A stretch of 64,000 bases of DNA from Halapricum desulfuricans (GCF_017094505.1 NZ_CP064787.1:1674001-1738000); one strand, 5' to 3'; shown: positions 7,470 through 14,803, numbered from the stretch's first letter. Made by a program: numbers and translations. Notes: generated by a model from the letters alone, not told the origin.

Positions 7470-8287
7470 CGAGCGTCGAACTCCCCGATGCCGAACGCCG
7501 TCGTGGGCTGCTCGTCTCTATCCTCAGTTTCTTCGAGGCGCGCCTGCTCTCGATCATCTTCCTGCTGATCGCGATGCTCGCGACGATCGCGTATTTCTTC
7601 GCTGGCTGGTCGCCTCCCCGCTGGCTCCTGGTCGTGCTCGCCGCGGTCGTCTTCTCGATCCCGTTCGGTCTCGCGACCGGCGTCTACTCTCGGTCAGTTC
7701 TTTCGACGACGGACTGGGTGTACCTCGTCGATCTCGATGCCCGCACCGTCGACATGGCGATCTACCGGATGCCACCCCACGAACTCGCCCGCGTCGACGT
7801 GCTCGAGGGAGACCTCGCGAAGCCGTCCCCACGGATCTACCTCGGTAAAGCGGTCGATCTCGACGCTCGAACCTGCAAGGGCACCTGGCCCGGCACTCTC
7901 GACGATCGGGAACTCCTTGCGTCACTCCATGCCGTCCGTCGCTGCCGCGGCAAACTCGAGGAAGACGCCAAGAAGGGCTTCGCCCTCCGGTCGAATCTGC
8001 ACGCGATCGTCCGACAGGCCACCCGGAAGAACGTGCTCCAGGTCGTCGAGACCTTCGAGCGCGGGGCGCTTCCCGGCGACGGCCAGCACATCGACGAATC
8101 GGTGACTGAATCCATCGACTCGTTCGATGTCGAGTCTGCCGTCGACCTCGACGTTGATCTCCCCGACGACCTCGACGCTGACGACCTCGGTCTCGACGAT
8201 CTCGATGCTGACGGAAACAGCGAAAACTCCGACGGTCTCGGTGATCTCTTCGCCGGTGCTACCAGCGACGGTGATGGTGATGACTGA
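7466..8287 (+). CDS. Proviral membrane protein, 273 aa (HRPV ORF7-like position)
   Basis: Two transmembrane helices near the N-terminus (about residues 27-45 and 52-72) are followed by a long cytoplasmic domain and a strikingly acidic C-terminal tail (about 225-273) made of repeated Asp-Leu/Asp-Asp units such as DLDADDLGLDDLDADG. The gene overlaps its neighbours at both ends. Family knowledge: pleolipoviruses carry a conserved two-TM protein just before the ATPase; size and position fit. The acidic tail could be a docking segment for the ATPase or for a basic partner; that is inference. Confidence 0.7.
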   Translation: MTSVELPDAERRRGLLVSILSFFEARLLSIIFLLIAMLATIAYFFAGWSPPRWLLVVLAAVVFSIPFGLATGVYSRSVLSTTDWVYLVDLDARTVDMAIYRMPPHELARVDVLEGDLAKPSPRIYLGKAVDLDARTCKGTWPGTLDDRELLASLHAVRRCRGKLEEDAKKGFALRSNLHAIVRQATRKNVLQVVETFERGALPGDGQHIDESVTESIDSFDVESAVDLDVDLPDDLDADDLGLDDLDADGNSENSDGLGDLFAGATSDGDGDD

Positions 8288-9185
8288 TCTCGACGAGAAC
8301 CTGCTGACGCTCGCGAAGGTCGGTGAGGTTGCCCGCGGCGATCTCGACGGCGCCGTGCTCGAGCACGCCGGGCTCGTCGAGGACCAGGACCTCTCGTCGC
8401 TGTCGTTCGTCGAGAACGCGCTTCGAGATGACGGTCGAACGTTCGGGAAGACGTCGCTCGGCTCGGAAGTGCTGACGACGTTCGAAACAGCCGCCGCCCA
8501 GGAGGCCGTCCGCAGCGGCGATGCCAGTCTCGCGTCGTCGATCGTCGGGATCACCGAGCAGGATTTACAGGCGAACGAGTTCTCCTACACGCTCGAGCTG
8601 ATCGAGCGGGTTCGAAACAACGACGCGCCGTTGTTCCTGGTCGGCTTCGGGCTCCCAAACACCGGAAAGACCGGACACGTCCTGCACGACTGGCATCGCG
8701 CCTGGCAGGCGCAGTATCCTGACGGAATTTCAATCTCAAATGCCGAGGTCCGGACGTTCGACCACACGATCACGTCGCTCGAGGAGCTGGTACAGTTTTG
8801 TCTTGACAACCCGGACGTGCAGAAGTTCGTCTTCATCGACGAAGGCTCGACGCACTTCGACGCTCGGACGAACTCCCACGAGATCGCGTCGCAGTTCTCA
8901 CCGTTCTCGAAGCGATTCGCGAAGTTGTCCGTCGACTTCGCGACGATCGGGCACACGATCAAAGACATCCATCCGGAGCTGAAGCGACAGGCGACGACGT
9001 TCTTCCACAAGCCGGAGAAGACGCAGGTACAGTTCTTCGAGGACTACCAGGACGACGATCTCGTTGATCCGGTGTTTCCTGATCCCGTCGACGGACTGGA
9101 GAAGCCACCTGCTAGTCTGTATGATCCTGATGATTGGTCTTCACTTCAATGGGACTTAGACCGATCTCTGTTGAATCCGCCGTAG
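8280..9185 (+). CDS. P-loop ATPase, pleolipovirus VP8-like
   Basis: ATG 8280 lies inside the end of the previous gene (eight-base overlap) and gives a 301-residue soluble protein. Walker A is GLPNTGKT (residues 124-131) and Walker B is KFVFIDEGS (about 182-190). A conserved ATPase (VP8 type) closes the structural cluster of pleolipoviruses and is thought to act in assembly or genome handling. Frames open further upstream to 8127 but overlap the previous gene and look unnatural (Ser/Thr/Val only). The 3' end becomes AT-richer and abuts the cargo region. Confidence 0.78.
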   Translation: MTDLDENLLTLAKVGEVARGDLDGAVLEHAGLVEDQDLSSLSFVENALRDDGRTFGKTSLGSEVLTTFETAAAQEAVRSGDASLASSIVGITEQDLQANEFSYTLELIERVRNNDAPLFLVGFGLPNTGKTGHVLHDWHRAWQAQYPDGISISNAEVRTFDHTITSLEELVQFCLDNPDVQKFVFIDEGSTHFDARTNSHEIASQFSPFSKRFAKLSVDFATIGHTIKDIHPELKRQATTFFHKPEKTQVQFFEDYQDDDLVDPVFPDPVDGLEKPPASLYDPDDWSSLQWDLDRSLLNPP

Positions 9186-9205
9186 TGGGACGGTCTTCTG
9201 TCAAT

Positions 9206-9499
9206 CTATCTCATCGATTTACGACCCGCACGGTCTATCTCGATGATCGCATTGAAGAACTCAACAATATCTCCCCATTCTGTGGTTTTTAATATGAACT
9301 TGGCATAGGTTGGCTCAACATTTTCATTAGTATCCACATGTTCCCATTCGTAGTCTATCACATCCAACATCTCATTGACAACCTCATCTTCCCAGAATTC
9401 TTCTGGAATAGACGCATTTTCGTACCGAACTGAGACTGCAGATTCACCTGACACTTCCCCTGTGAAAAATCGGCCAATACAGACATATCGTATATCCAT
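9206..9499 (-). CDS. Proviral AT-rich cargo, 97-aa acidic protein
   Basis: A 97-residue soluble acidic protein (start MDIRYVCIGRFF) rich in Glu, Trp and Phe; no signal or membrane segment. It faces the ATPase gene tail to tail, with 20 bp between, and is divergent from the operon at 9559. GC content is well below that of the virion genes. A predicted mixed beta/alpha fold is plausible from the alternating pattern, but the family is not recognised. It could be an immunity or anti-defence protein of the provirus; this is a guess from position only. Confidence 0.65.
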   Translation of the reverse strand: MDIRYVCIGRFFTGEVSGESAVSVRYENASIPEEFWEDEVVNEMLDVIDYEWEHVDTNENVEPTYAKFILKTTEWGDIVEFFNAIIEIDRAGRKSMR

Positions 9500-9558
9500 A
9501 GAAGAACCACCACACTTTTTGACTATCGGGTACTTGGGATTAACTACGCAGGGGAACT

Positions 9559-9807
9559 ATGTCAGCTGAACTCGCCGCTGACCGGGACATGCTTGAATCC
9601 TTCCTCCCAGTATTGGGAGTTAAGGTGACTGATGACGAGTATCTTCAAGATATGGAGTCTGGTGATATTCTCACCACGGCTGATGGTGAGAAACTCACAA
9701 TCGACGAGATCGGGTATCTACGACACGGTTCCGTTATCCCTGTCGAAGACGATTTTTCCTCAATTGTTAGCGAACTTAGTGATCGGGATATACGAAAAGA
9801 CGATTGA
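9559..9807 (+). CDS. Cargo operon gene 1: 82-aa acidic protein
   Basis: A small soluble protein (MSAELAADRDMLESFLPVLG...) with a helical start and a beta/alpha second half (GEKLTIDEIGYLRHG, about 49-63), ending in a charged tail. It is the first gene of a tight, same-strand, AT-rich trio: its stop (9805-9807) is eight bases before the next ATG, and that gene's Shine-Dalgarno sequence lies in its end. No family recognised. In toxin-antitoxin-like or defence modules the first small gene is often the control or antitoxin subunit; here that is only an analogy. Confidence 0.65.
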   Translation: MSAELAADRDMLESFLPVLGVKVTDDEYLQDMESGDILTTADGEKLTIDEIGYLRHGSVIPVEDDFSSIVSELSDRDIRKDD

Positions 9808-9815
9808 GGTGGGTA

Positions 9816-10748
9816 ATGGAAGATATAGACGCAGCGTTCCAAGCGGTTGCTGACTCGCTGATTGATTTTGTCCGTGAAGAAGATAGTTCGAAATATGGTC
9901 CAGTAGCTCGAAAAGAGGAGAAGTTCTTACATCTAATTCAAGAAAAGAGTTATGAGAATTATTATATAAGTAGACTGCCAGCTGACCGATACGCAACGGT
10001 GAAAGAAATAGACGGGATTCGTACGCTTATAGTTGATACCATTGAGATCCCTGATGAGGTCTTGATGGAAAATCGTAATTTATTATCCGAGGCGTTTGAA
10101 TCTCAGGGCGGCTTGGCAATTGGACAACGAAGTGGGATCGCACCAGAAATTAATAATGAGAAGAGTAACTCGAATACTGTATACGAACTAAATGAAAGCC
10201 GTATCCCTAGTCAATTACTTCCCGTTCTTGAGGAGGCATTAATTCTTCGAGAAGTTGACCGACGGAAAAGTCTATCTCGCGGAACAGTATTTGATTGGCG
10301 CGGTGAGATCGCCGCTAGTTATGCTGACTCTGGACACAATCCAGAACATGCCCAGAATCTTATATCACTTTGTTCTGCCGGATATTTTGATGTAGATAAT
10401 GTTTTTGATGAAATATACACTGAATTAGTTGTCAATAATGGAGAAAGTTTACAAGATTTCAAGCAAATAGTTGCGAAGTATATAAAAAACAATCCATTCG
10501 CAGTGTTTGTTCGTGCAGATAGCACGGCTTCTGATATTTATCACGCCACAAAAGGAAAAATTGAGAACATCGACGAATATCCTGCTTCACCTGGATTTGT
10601 TGATATCTGTGGCAAAGGGACTTCTACACATGCGATTATTGATAGTGCGCGTGATCGTTTAGAATCCGATTCTACTTTGCAAATGGAAACTCACAGAGAC
10701 CAATCCATTGAGCAAAAAATCCTCCGTGTTACTGACAAGGGTAAGTAG
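9816..10748 (+). CDS. Cargo operon gene 2: 310-aa soluble protein of unknown family
   Basis: ATG 9816 is preceded by GAGGTGG (9806-9812). The product is soluble, mixed alpha/beta, AT-rich in codons and without any motif I can name. The best-conserved-looking stretch is central: SRGTVFDWRGEIAASYAD (about 154-171) followed by QNLISLCSAGYFD and NPFAVFVRADS (about 220-230), which reads like a folded enzymatic or sensor domain. It is followed after one base by a membrane protein gene, so the three genes probably act together. A cytosolic sensor paired with a membrane effector is one plausible reading. Confidence 0.7.
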   Translation: MEDIDAAFQAVADSLIDFVREEDSSKYGPVARKEEKFLHLIQEKSYENYYISRLPADRYATVKEIDGIRTLIVDTIEIPDEVLMENRNLLSEAFESQGGLAIGQRSGIAPEINNEKSNSNTVYELNESRIPSQLLPVLEEALILREVDRRKSLSRGTVFDWRGEIAASYADSGHNPEHAQNLISLCSAGYFDVDNVFDEIYTELVVNNGESLQDFKQIVAKYIKNNPFAVFVRADSTASDIYHATKGKIENIDEYPASPGFVDICGKGTSTHAIIDSARDRLESDSTLQMETHRDQSIEQKILRVTDKGK

Positions 10749-10749
10749 A

Positions 10750-11166
10750 ATGTCGATATTCACAGACACCTTTCGGCTTCTCAATACAGAATCAAATTCA
10801 TTTGCTTTCTTACCCTCGTTGAATATGGGTTATATTTATTGGCAAACACCGAATCCGTCTGCGACGAGAACTGTCCTAGTCTGTTTCTCATTATTGATTG
10901 GAGCAACAATGTACAATATATTATCAAACAGTAATTTTGACCAGTACAACTCCTCCGATAGCACACTGCCAATTAGAGATACTATATTTCTCCTTATTGT
11001 TGGTTCTTTGTGGGTCCTCGTGCTTGGCTATAGTTTATCACTACTTCACCAGAGGTCTTCCCCAGCCACTATTTGGCCTGTTCTCCTCACCGCTATATCG
11101 CTGACGTTCCTTTTCTTAGTGATAACACACCTGATACTAAATAGATTCTCAATGTATGGGTATTAA
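10750..11166 (+). CDS. Cargo operon gene 3: 138-aa three-span membrane protein
   Basis: ATG 10750 follows the previous stop by one base. The product is hydrophobic with about three transmembrane helices (residues about 36-54, 75-97 and 107-129) and a short N-terminal cytoplasmic segment. No catalytic motif is visible. Small multi-span proteins at the end of a prophage-borne operon often act as membrane effectors or exclusion proteins; nothing here proves that. Codons are the most AT-rich of the window, in sharp contrast to the host background. Confidence 0.65.
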   Translation: MSIFTDTFRLLNTESNSFAFLPSLNMGYIYWQTPNPSATRTVLVCFSLLIGATMYNILSNSNFDQYNSSDSTLPIRDTIFLLIVGSLWVLVLGYSLSLLHQRSSPATIWPVLLTAISLTFLFLVITHLILNRFSMYGY

Positions 11167-11170
11167 GGAT

Positions 11171-11218
11171 AGTTTATAAATACTTACCACTAACAGAAGT
11201 GGTTAGTGCGCAATGCGC
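11171..11218 (+). promoter_or_regulatory. TATA box with overlapping inverted repeats
   Basis: A good TATA box (TTTATAAATA, about 11173-11182) is followed by nested inverted repeats: ACCACT-AACAGA-AGTGGT (11187-11204), CACTAAC-AGAAGTG-GTTAGTG (11189-11209) and GCGCA-A-TGCGC (11208-11218). The predicted start of transcription falls within the repeats, as expected for a repressor operator. No convincing gene begins close behind it. Confidence 0.5.
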
Positions 11219-11332
11219 AGGTCTTAGCGGGTAGTTCCCATATCAGCATGAAACAAAAGAAGTTATCCGGCAGACTTTACCCAGAGAGACCTACATGACG
11301 ATTTAAATTAATATAGTATTTTCATTTCAGAG

Positions 11333-11644
11333 ATGCGAATTCTTACGCTGGTCCCTATCAGTAGTTGCTCGTCTCGGCCACCTGCGAATCTTCCCGATCT
11401 TGAGGACGCTGCCCAGCTGGTACCTGCCTCGATCACCATCCACCCCACACCCGACCCTGTACCTGGGTGTGCATATCCAACGGACGATCTCGATTCGGAG
11501 AACGTGCTACACTTGGCTTGTCTCGAAGCACAAGCGAGGCCCGCAGCGATGGGCCCCCTCACATGGGGGTCCGGAGCGAGGACCGAGCGCACGCCCCCGA
11601 GCGGAGCGATGGGGGCATTCGTCCTTGCGGTGCGTACACACTAA
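11333..11644 (+). CDS. Doubtful 103-aa frame with a well-placed promoter
   Basis: The frame begins at ATG 11333 exactly 27 bases after the centre of a TATA-like TTTAAATTA (11302-11310), the spacing of leaderless haloarchaeal genes. The product is rich in Pro, Ser and Ala, has no recognisable domain, and its second half covers a GC-rich repeat-like stretch. An equally open frame exists on the other strand. I keep it only because of the promoter. Confidence 0.25.
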   Translation: MRILTLVPISSCSSRPPANLPDLEDAAQLVPASITIHPTPDPVPGCAYPTDDLDSENVLHLACLEAQARPAAMGPLTWGSGARTERTPPSGAMGAFVLAVRTH

Positions 11645-11737
11645 TCCTACACCTTCATTACTCGGTTGATATGCTGTGGTAATTGTAGTTCTTGTATACC
11701 ACCAGATTATATTGTGTGTCAGATAGAACGATATTCT

Positions 11738-12310
11738 ATGGTTGCAAAGATCGATTATCAGGTTCCTTGGTTTTCGGGTCTCATTTTGGGTGTTATATCG
11801 TTTGGCATGACATTTATGTTAATTCATGAGTTTGTGTCATATGGATATCAGTGGACGACGATGGTTGACTTAGAATCGTGGCAAATCGATTCCTGGTTTG
11901 TCTTCAGCGCACATCATGTGCCGGTATCTCAGACCGCTTCCAGCGGAAGCGAAACAATGGCTATAGGCGATAATATGAATCTCATCAAAGAAAGTCGTTC
12001 ACAATTTAACTTTTTGTATCTTATACCACCGATTCCCACCTTTATCGGTGGGTTACTGCTAGCTGATAGCGTTGGTGGTAAACATAGTGCAGGCTATTCA
12101 TTCTTGAACGGGGCGTTCATCGCTATTGGCTATCTTGTTACCTCTATCGGTCTCGCTTGGTTCTCTGCAGAGTCTACGTCTGGTCTCGGTGTCTCCATGC
12201 GGATTGGACCATCACTTGTAGAATCCTTCCTCGTGGCCGGATTAGCATATCCTATCGTGTTCGGTGGTCTTGGTGGTCTTGCACACTACGTAGTGCGAAA
12301 TTTATCATAG
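11738..12310 (+). CDS. Four-span membrane protein of a haloarchaeal family
   Basis: ATG 11738 sits 27 bases after a TATA element (GATTATATT, 11705-11713), so the transcript is probably leaderless. The 190-residue product has about four transmembrane helices (residues 12-32, 86-106, 119-140 and 162-183) and a periplasmic-side loop after the first with WFVFSAHHVP. The overall pattern (single helix, exposed loop, LYLIPP, then three helices) recurs in a conserved haloarchaeal membrane family of unknown role that I remember as DUF7978-like. Convergent with the repressor genes 54 bp downstream. Confidence 0.65.
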   Translation: MVAKIDYQVPWFSGLILGVISFGMTFMLIHEFVSYGYQWTTMVDLESWQIDSWFVFSAHHVPVSQTASSGSETMAIGDNMNLIKESRSQFNFLYLIPPIPTFIGGLLLADSVGGKHSAGYSFLNGAFIAIGYLVTSIGLAWFSAESTSGLGVSMRIGPSLVESFLVAGLAYPIVFGGLGGLAHYVVRNLS

Positions 12311-12363
12311 ATACTGAATTTGATACGGCACAATTAGAAGAGACCTGATTGAGAGATGAGGTC

Positions 12364-12660
12364 CTAAATCACGCGCGGATGCCGTGGCGGTGGATACAGC
12401 TCCACATCGACTTTCCCCTCGAGGTACTGCTGACCCTCGGTCGTCAGTGCGACCAAATCAGCGTCTTCGGTGAGGAACGTGACGAGATCGGCGTCGGCAA
12501 GGACCTTACACCGCTCTCGAACTTGCGCTTCGGTCGCGTGGATTCCATCAAGTGTCGATAGATAGCCAGGAGTAATCCAGTCGCCCTCGCTATCGTTGAG
12601 GGCTTCTAAGATTCTGTCGTCAACACACTGCATCCACGTTGCTGTTCGTCGAATCGTCAT
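12364..12660 (-). CDS. Winged-helix regulator, phage phiH1-repressor-like (second copy)
   Basis: A 98-residue protein starting at ATG 12660. The start TATWMQCVDDRILEALNDSEG and the following helix-turn-helix and wing (about residues 25-75) match the pattern of phiH1-repressor-like haloarchaeal proteins. It is a diverged paralogue of the gene just upstream (ASWQSVWDDRILEWI at the same position), eight bases apart, same strand. Both are transcribed away from the integrase, as expected for lysogeny control genes. Its target could be the structured gap at 12990-13194 or the operator at 11187-11218. Confidence 0.75.
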   Translation of the reverse strand: MTIRRTATWMQCVDDRILEALNDSEGDWITPGYLSTLDGIHATEAQVRERCKVLADADLVTFLTEDADLVALTTEGQQYLEGKVDVELYPPPRHPRVI

Positions 12661-12668
12661 GTATACAG

Positions 12669-12989
12669 CTATGCGTTGTTCTCTTCGGATCCCGGACCAG
12701 AGTCTATTGCAGAGGTCCCCTCGTTGTTGATATATACTTCTTCTTCGGCGTCGTATTCTTCGTTGAGATATGCTTCTCCTTCCTCGGTAATCACGTAAGC
12801 GCCATGGCCTACATGCTGCAAGAGCCCGTGTTCTGCAAGCTTCTTGCATCGACGGGCAATATGGGTCTGTGAAACCCTGATCAGGCCGCTTTCTTTGAGT
12901 TCTTTCGGTGTGCCGGACCCTTCGTTTTCCCGTATCCACTCGAGGATACGGTCGTCCCACACACTCTGCCACGAAGCAGACCTACGCAT
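12669..12989 (-). CDS. Winged-helix regulator, phage phiH1-repressor-like (first copy)
   Basis: A 106-residue protein from ATG 12989. WDDRILEWIRENEG opens a winged-helix domain with recognition region VSQTHIARRCKKLAEHGLL (about 39-57), a wing (GAYVITEEGEAYL) and an acidic tail. It heads a two-gene leftward unit with its paralogue. Position at the lysogeny/integration end of the provirus, divergent from the zinc-finger/integrase operon, makes it the best candidate for the lysogenic repressor. Confidence 0.78.
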   Translation of the reverse strand: MRRSASWQSVWDDRILEWIRENEGSGTPKELKESGLIRVSQTHIARRCKKLAEHGLLQHVGHGAYVITEEGEAYLNEEYDAEEEVYINNEGTSAIDSGPGSEENNA

Positions 12990-13050
12990 CGTGAATGCAT
13001 TTTGACCTCCTCACACCTAATAGATTGTATTGTACTATTTTAGTTCCGAG

Positions 13051-13229
13051 ACGACTCTTAGAAGTCGTCGTTACATTTATGTTGTCAGCACTTGCTCGTG
13101 TAATTGCGGGTCACCCGCTGATGGCTCTCAGCCATCATCACAAAGGGCCGTGCTAAGGACACGGCCCGATTGGGGGTGACATCGCTTGATAGCAATGTCG
13201 TCCGGAAGTTCCACGGGGCATACGCCCCG
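13051..13229. repeat. Run of six consecutive stem-loops between repressor and integrase operon
   Basis: Six inverted repeats follow one another: ACGACT/AGTCGT (13051-13068), GCGGGT/ACCCGC (13106-13118), TGATGGCT/AGCCATCA (13119-13137), GGGCCGTG/CACGGCCC (13145-13167), GACATCGCT/AGCAATGTC with one mismatch (13178-13199) and CGGGGC/GCCCCG (13214-13229). The last two overlap the start of the zinc-finger gene. Such density is far from chance for 180 bases. A replication origin for the HUH protein, a structured RNA, or a control region for integration are all possible. Confidence 0.7.
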
Positions 13230-13626
13230 CACGACCGCTAGCGTCTCGGGAGAAGAAAAAACCGCCGTTTCTGAATACCGGCTTCGATGTCCGGACTGCG
13301 GATTCACGAAAGATTTCAGTGAGCACGCAGAGGCAGCCGCCCACCAGCGTCGGTTCCCGTGTCCACACTGCGACCGGATGCTCGGACTATCTGAGCACAC
13401 TCGAGACGGTGCCGGTGACGACCTCGAGGCCGCCGAGGCCGTGGCTGCTGCCGAGGAAGAACGCGCGCGACTGGCACGCGACGGCCCCGCTCCCTCGACG
13501 AGCGAGATCCTGCGCGTGATGGGTCGCGATTGCGACGGCTACCTGCTCCCACACGTCGACGCTGATCGATCCGCACGTGACGCTGCTCAACAGCTTCTCG
13601 GTGAACAGGCGGGGGGATCGAGATGA
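13195..13626 (+). CDS. Zinc-finger protein upstream of the integrase
   Basis: From ATG 13195 the protein has 143 residues; a TTG at 13186 would add three. After a short Ser/Thr-rich start comes a zinc finger of two CxxC pairs with intervening His residues (CPDCGF at about 32-37, HAEAAAHQ, then CPHCDRM at about 56-62). An acidic helix and a C-terminal segment with RVMGRDCDGYLLPHV follow. Its stop overlaps the integrase start by four bases (ATGA). In the temperate pleolipovirus SNJ2 the integrase is encoded with small partner proteins that affect integration and excision; this gene is a good candidate for such a partner. Confidence 0.7.
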   Translation: MSSGSSTGHTPRTTASVSGEEKTAVSEYRLRCPDCGFTKDFSEHAEAAAHQRRFPCPHCDRMLGLSEHTRDGAGDDLEAAEAVAAAEEERARLARDGPAPSTSEILRVMGRDCDGYLLPHVDADRSARDAAQQLLGEQAGGSR

Positions 13627-14651
13627 GCGACGATCTCGATCCGATCCCACCGGCTACGGCGGTTAACCTCTACCTGGACCACAGAGAGCCAGAACTATCT
13701 GAGAAGTCACTGACGAACCAGCGGTACCGACTTGACTCCTTCATCGAGTGGTGCCAGGAGGAAGGTATCGAGAGTATGAACGAACTCACCGGACGCGATC
13801 TTCACGAGTTCCGCGTCTGGCGACAACAGGGAAAGGGTGACCGGTATGAATCGATCTCGAAAGTCACGCTCCGTGGTATCCTCGTCACCCTACGGACGTT
13901 CCTCGAGTTCTGTGCTGGCATCGACGCAGTCGAATCGGGAATGCGCGAGCGCGTGCTTATCCCGGATGTTAACGCCGAAGAAGAATCCAAAGACGAGAAA
14001 CTGGACGTCGACCACGCACATCAGATTCTCGAACACCTCAATCGGTACCAGTACGCGTCACGCGAGCACGTGGTGTTCGCGATTCTCTGGCACACTGGTA
14101 TTCGGCTCGGAAGCCTTCGGGCGCTGGACGTCAACGATTTCAGTCACGACAAACAGTATCTTCAGCTCCGGCACCGTCCCGAATCCGAAACCCCACTGAA
14201 GAACGGGCAAGCTGCCGAGCGGTCCATCGCTGTTGGCGAGTTCTATGCCCAGGTAATTCAGGAGTACATCGAGGCAAACCGGCCCGATTCGACCGACGAC
14301 TACGGGCGCGAGCCACTGATCGCAAGTCGGCGTGGACGACTCAGTGAGACACCGATCCGCCAGCTGGTCTATATGTGGACTCGCCCGTGCATGGTCGGCG
14401 ATTGCCCGCACGGTGAAGATCCGAACACCTGCGAGTACATGAAGCGGGCAACTGCCAGCGGGTGCCCGTCGTCCCGATCTCCGCACAGTATCCGTCGTGG
14501 TTCGATCACGAATCATCTGCGCGAAGGAACACCGGAAGAGGTCGTCTCGGATCGGATGAACGTCACGAAGGACGTGCTCGATCAGCACTACGACCAGCGT
14601 ACCGAGCTCGAGAAAATGGAAGTTCGACGGGAGTTCGTCCAGGACGTATGA
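13623..14651 (+). CDS. int: Tyrosine recombinase / integrase
   Basis: A 342-residue tyrosine recombinase. Residues 15-105 form the core-binding SAM-like domain; the catalytic domain follows with Arg161 (TGIRLGSLRALD), the box HSIRR (His288, Arg291) and the nucleophile Tyr323 (QHYDQR). A Cys/His cluster between them (CMVGDCPHG...CEYM...GC, about 256-281) is typical of haloarchaeal virus integrases and may bind zinc. It would join the attachment repeat 500-516/14787-14803. All catalytic residues are present, so the enzyme is probably active. It overlaps the zinc-finger gene and ends 135 bp before attR. Confidence 0.92.
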   Translation: MSDDLDPIPPATAVNLYLDHREPELSEKSLTNQRYRLDSFIEWCQEEGIESMNELTGRDLHEFRVWRQQGKGDRYESISKVTLRGILVTLRTFLEFCAGIDAVESGMRERVLIPDVNAEEESKDEKLDVDHAHQILEHLNRYQYASREHVVFAILWHTGIRLGSLRALDVNDFSHDKQYLQLRHRPESETPLKNGQAAERSIAVGEFYAQVIQEYIEANRPDSTDDYGREPLIASRRGRLSETPIRQLVYMWTRPCMVGDCPHGEDPNTCEYMKRATASGCPSSRSPHSIRRGSITNHLREGTPEEVVSDRMNVTKDVLDQHYDQRTELEKMEVRREFVQDV

Positions 14652-14714
14652 TTCATCGCAAGCCAACCGCTCAAGATCCCCTACCGAGTACCGCGCCTAC
14701 GAGAACGCTCACAA

Positions 14715-14728
14715 CCCGGCGAGTCCAT
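14715..14728 (+). repeat. Second, shorter copy of the tRNA-Ala 3' end
   Basis: Fourteen bases (CCCGGCGAGTCCAT) identical to the tRNA-Ala 3' end lie 72 bp before the 17-bp attR. This may be the real right attachment site with the longer copy a relic of an earlier integration, or the other way round. Two such copies in series show repeated use of this tRNA. Confidence 0.6.
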
Positions 14729-14786
14729 TCGACTCACTCCGTTCGTCTCATTCCCCCGCCGACTTCCCGCTCGCTTCGCTCGCGGG

Positions 14787-14803
14787 AATCCCGGCGAGTC
14801 CAT
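14787..14803 (+). other. attR: right attachment repeat of the provirus
   Basis: Exact 17-bp copy of 500-516. It follows the integrase gene, as is usual for integrase-proximal attachment sites, and gives an element of about 14.29 kb. The excised circle would join 516 to 14803. Confidence 0.8.

Larger units (their letters stand above)
11167..11737. other. Mostly non-coding gap in the provirus
   Basis: About 570 bases with no secure gene. It holds the promoter/operator at 11171-11218, a weak candidate frame at 11333-11644, a GC-rich stretch around 11535-11620 with C- and G-runs that could pair (GGCCCCC near 11553 and GGGGG near 11566), and at 11706-11714 a TATA element for the next gene. The GC jump inside the gap suggests a junction between acquired segments or a non-coding RNA. 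Confidence 0.4.

Noticed and set aside
8127-8279. An upstream start for the P-loop ATPase
   Set aside because: The extension is almost only Ser, Thr, Val and Leu and lies wholly inside the preceding gene; ATG 8280 has the usual short overlap.
11308-11592. A 94-codon frame on the minus strand in the proviral gap
   Set aside because: No promoter, ribosome binding site or protein-like pattern; weaker than the already doubtful plus-strand frame.
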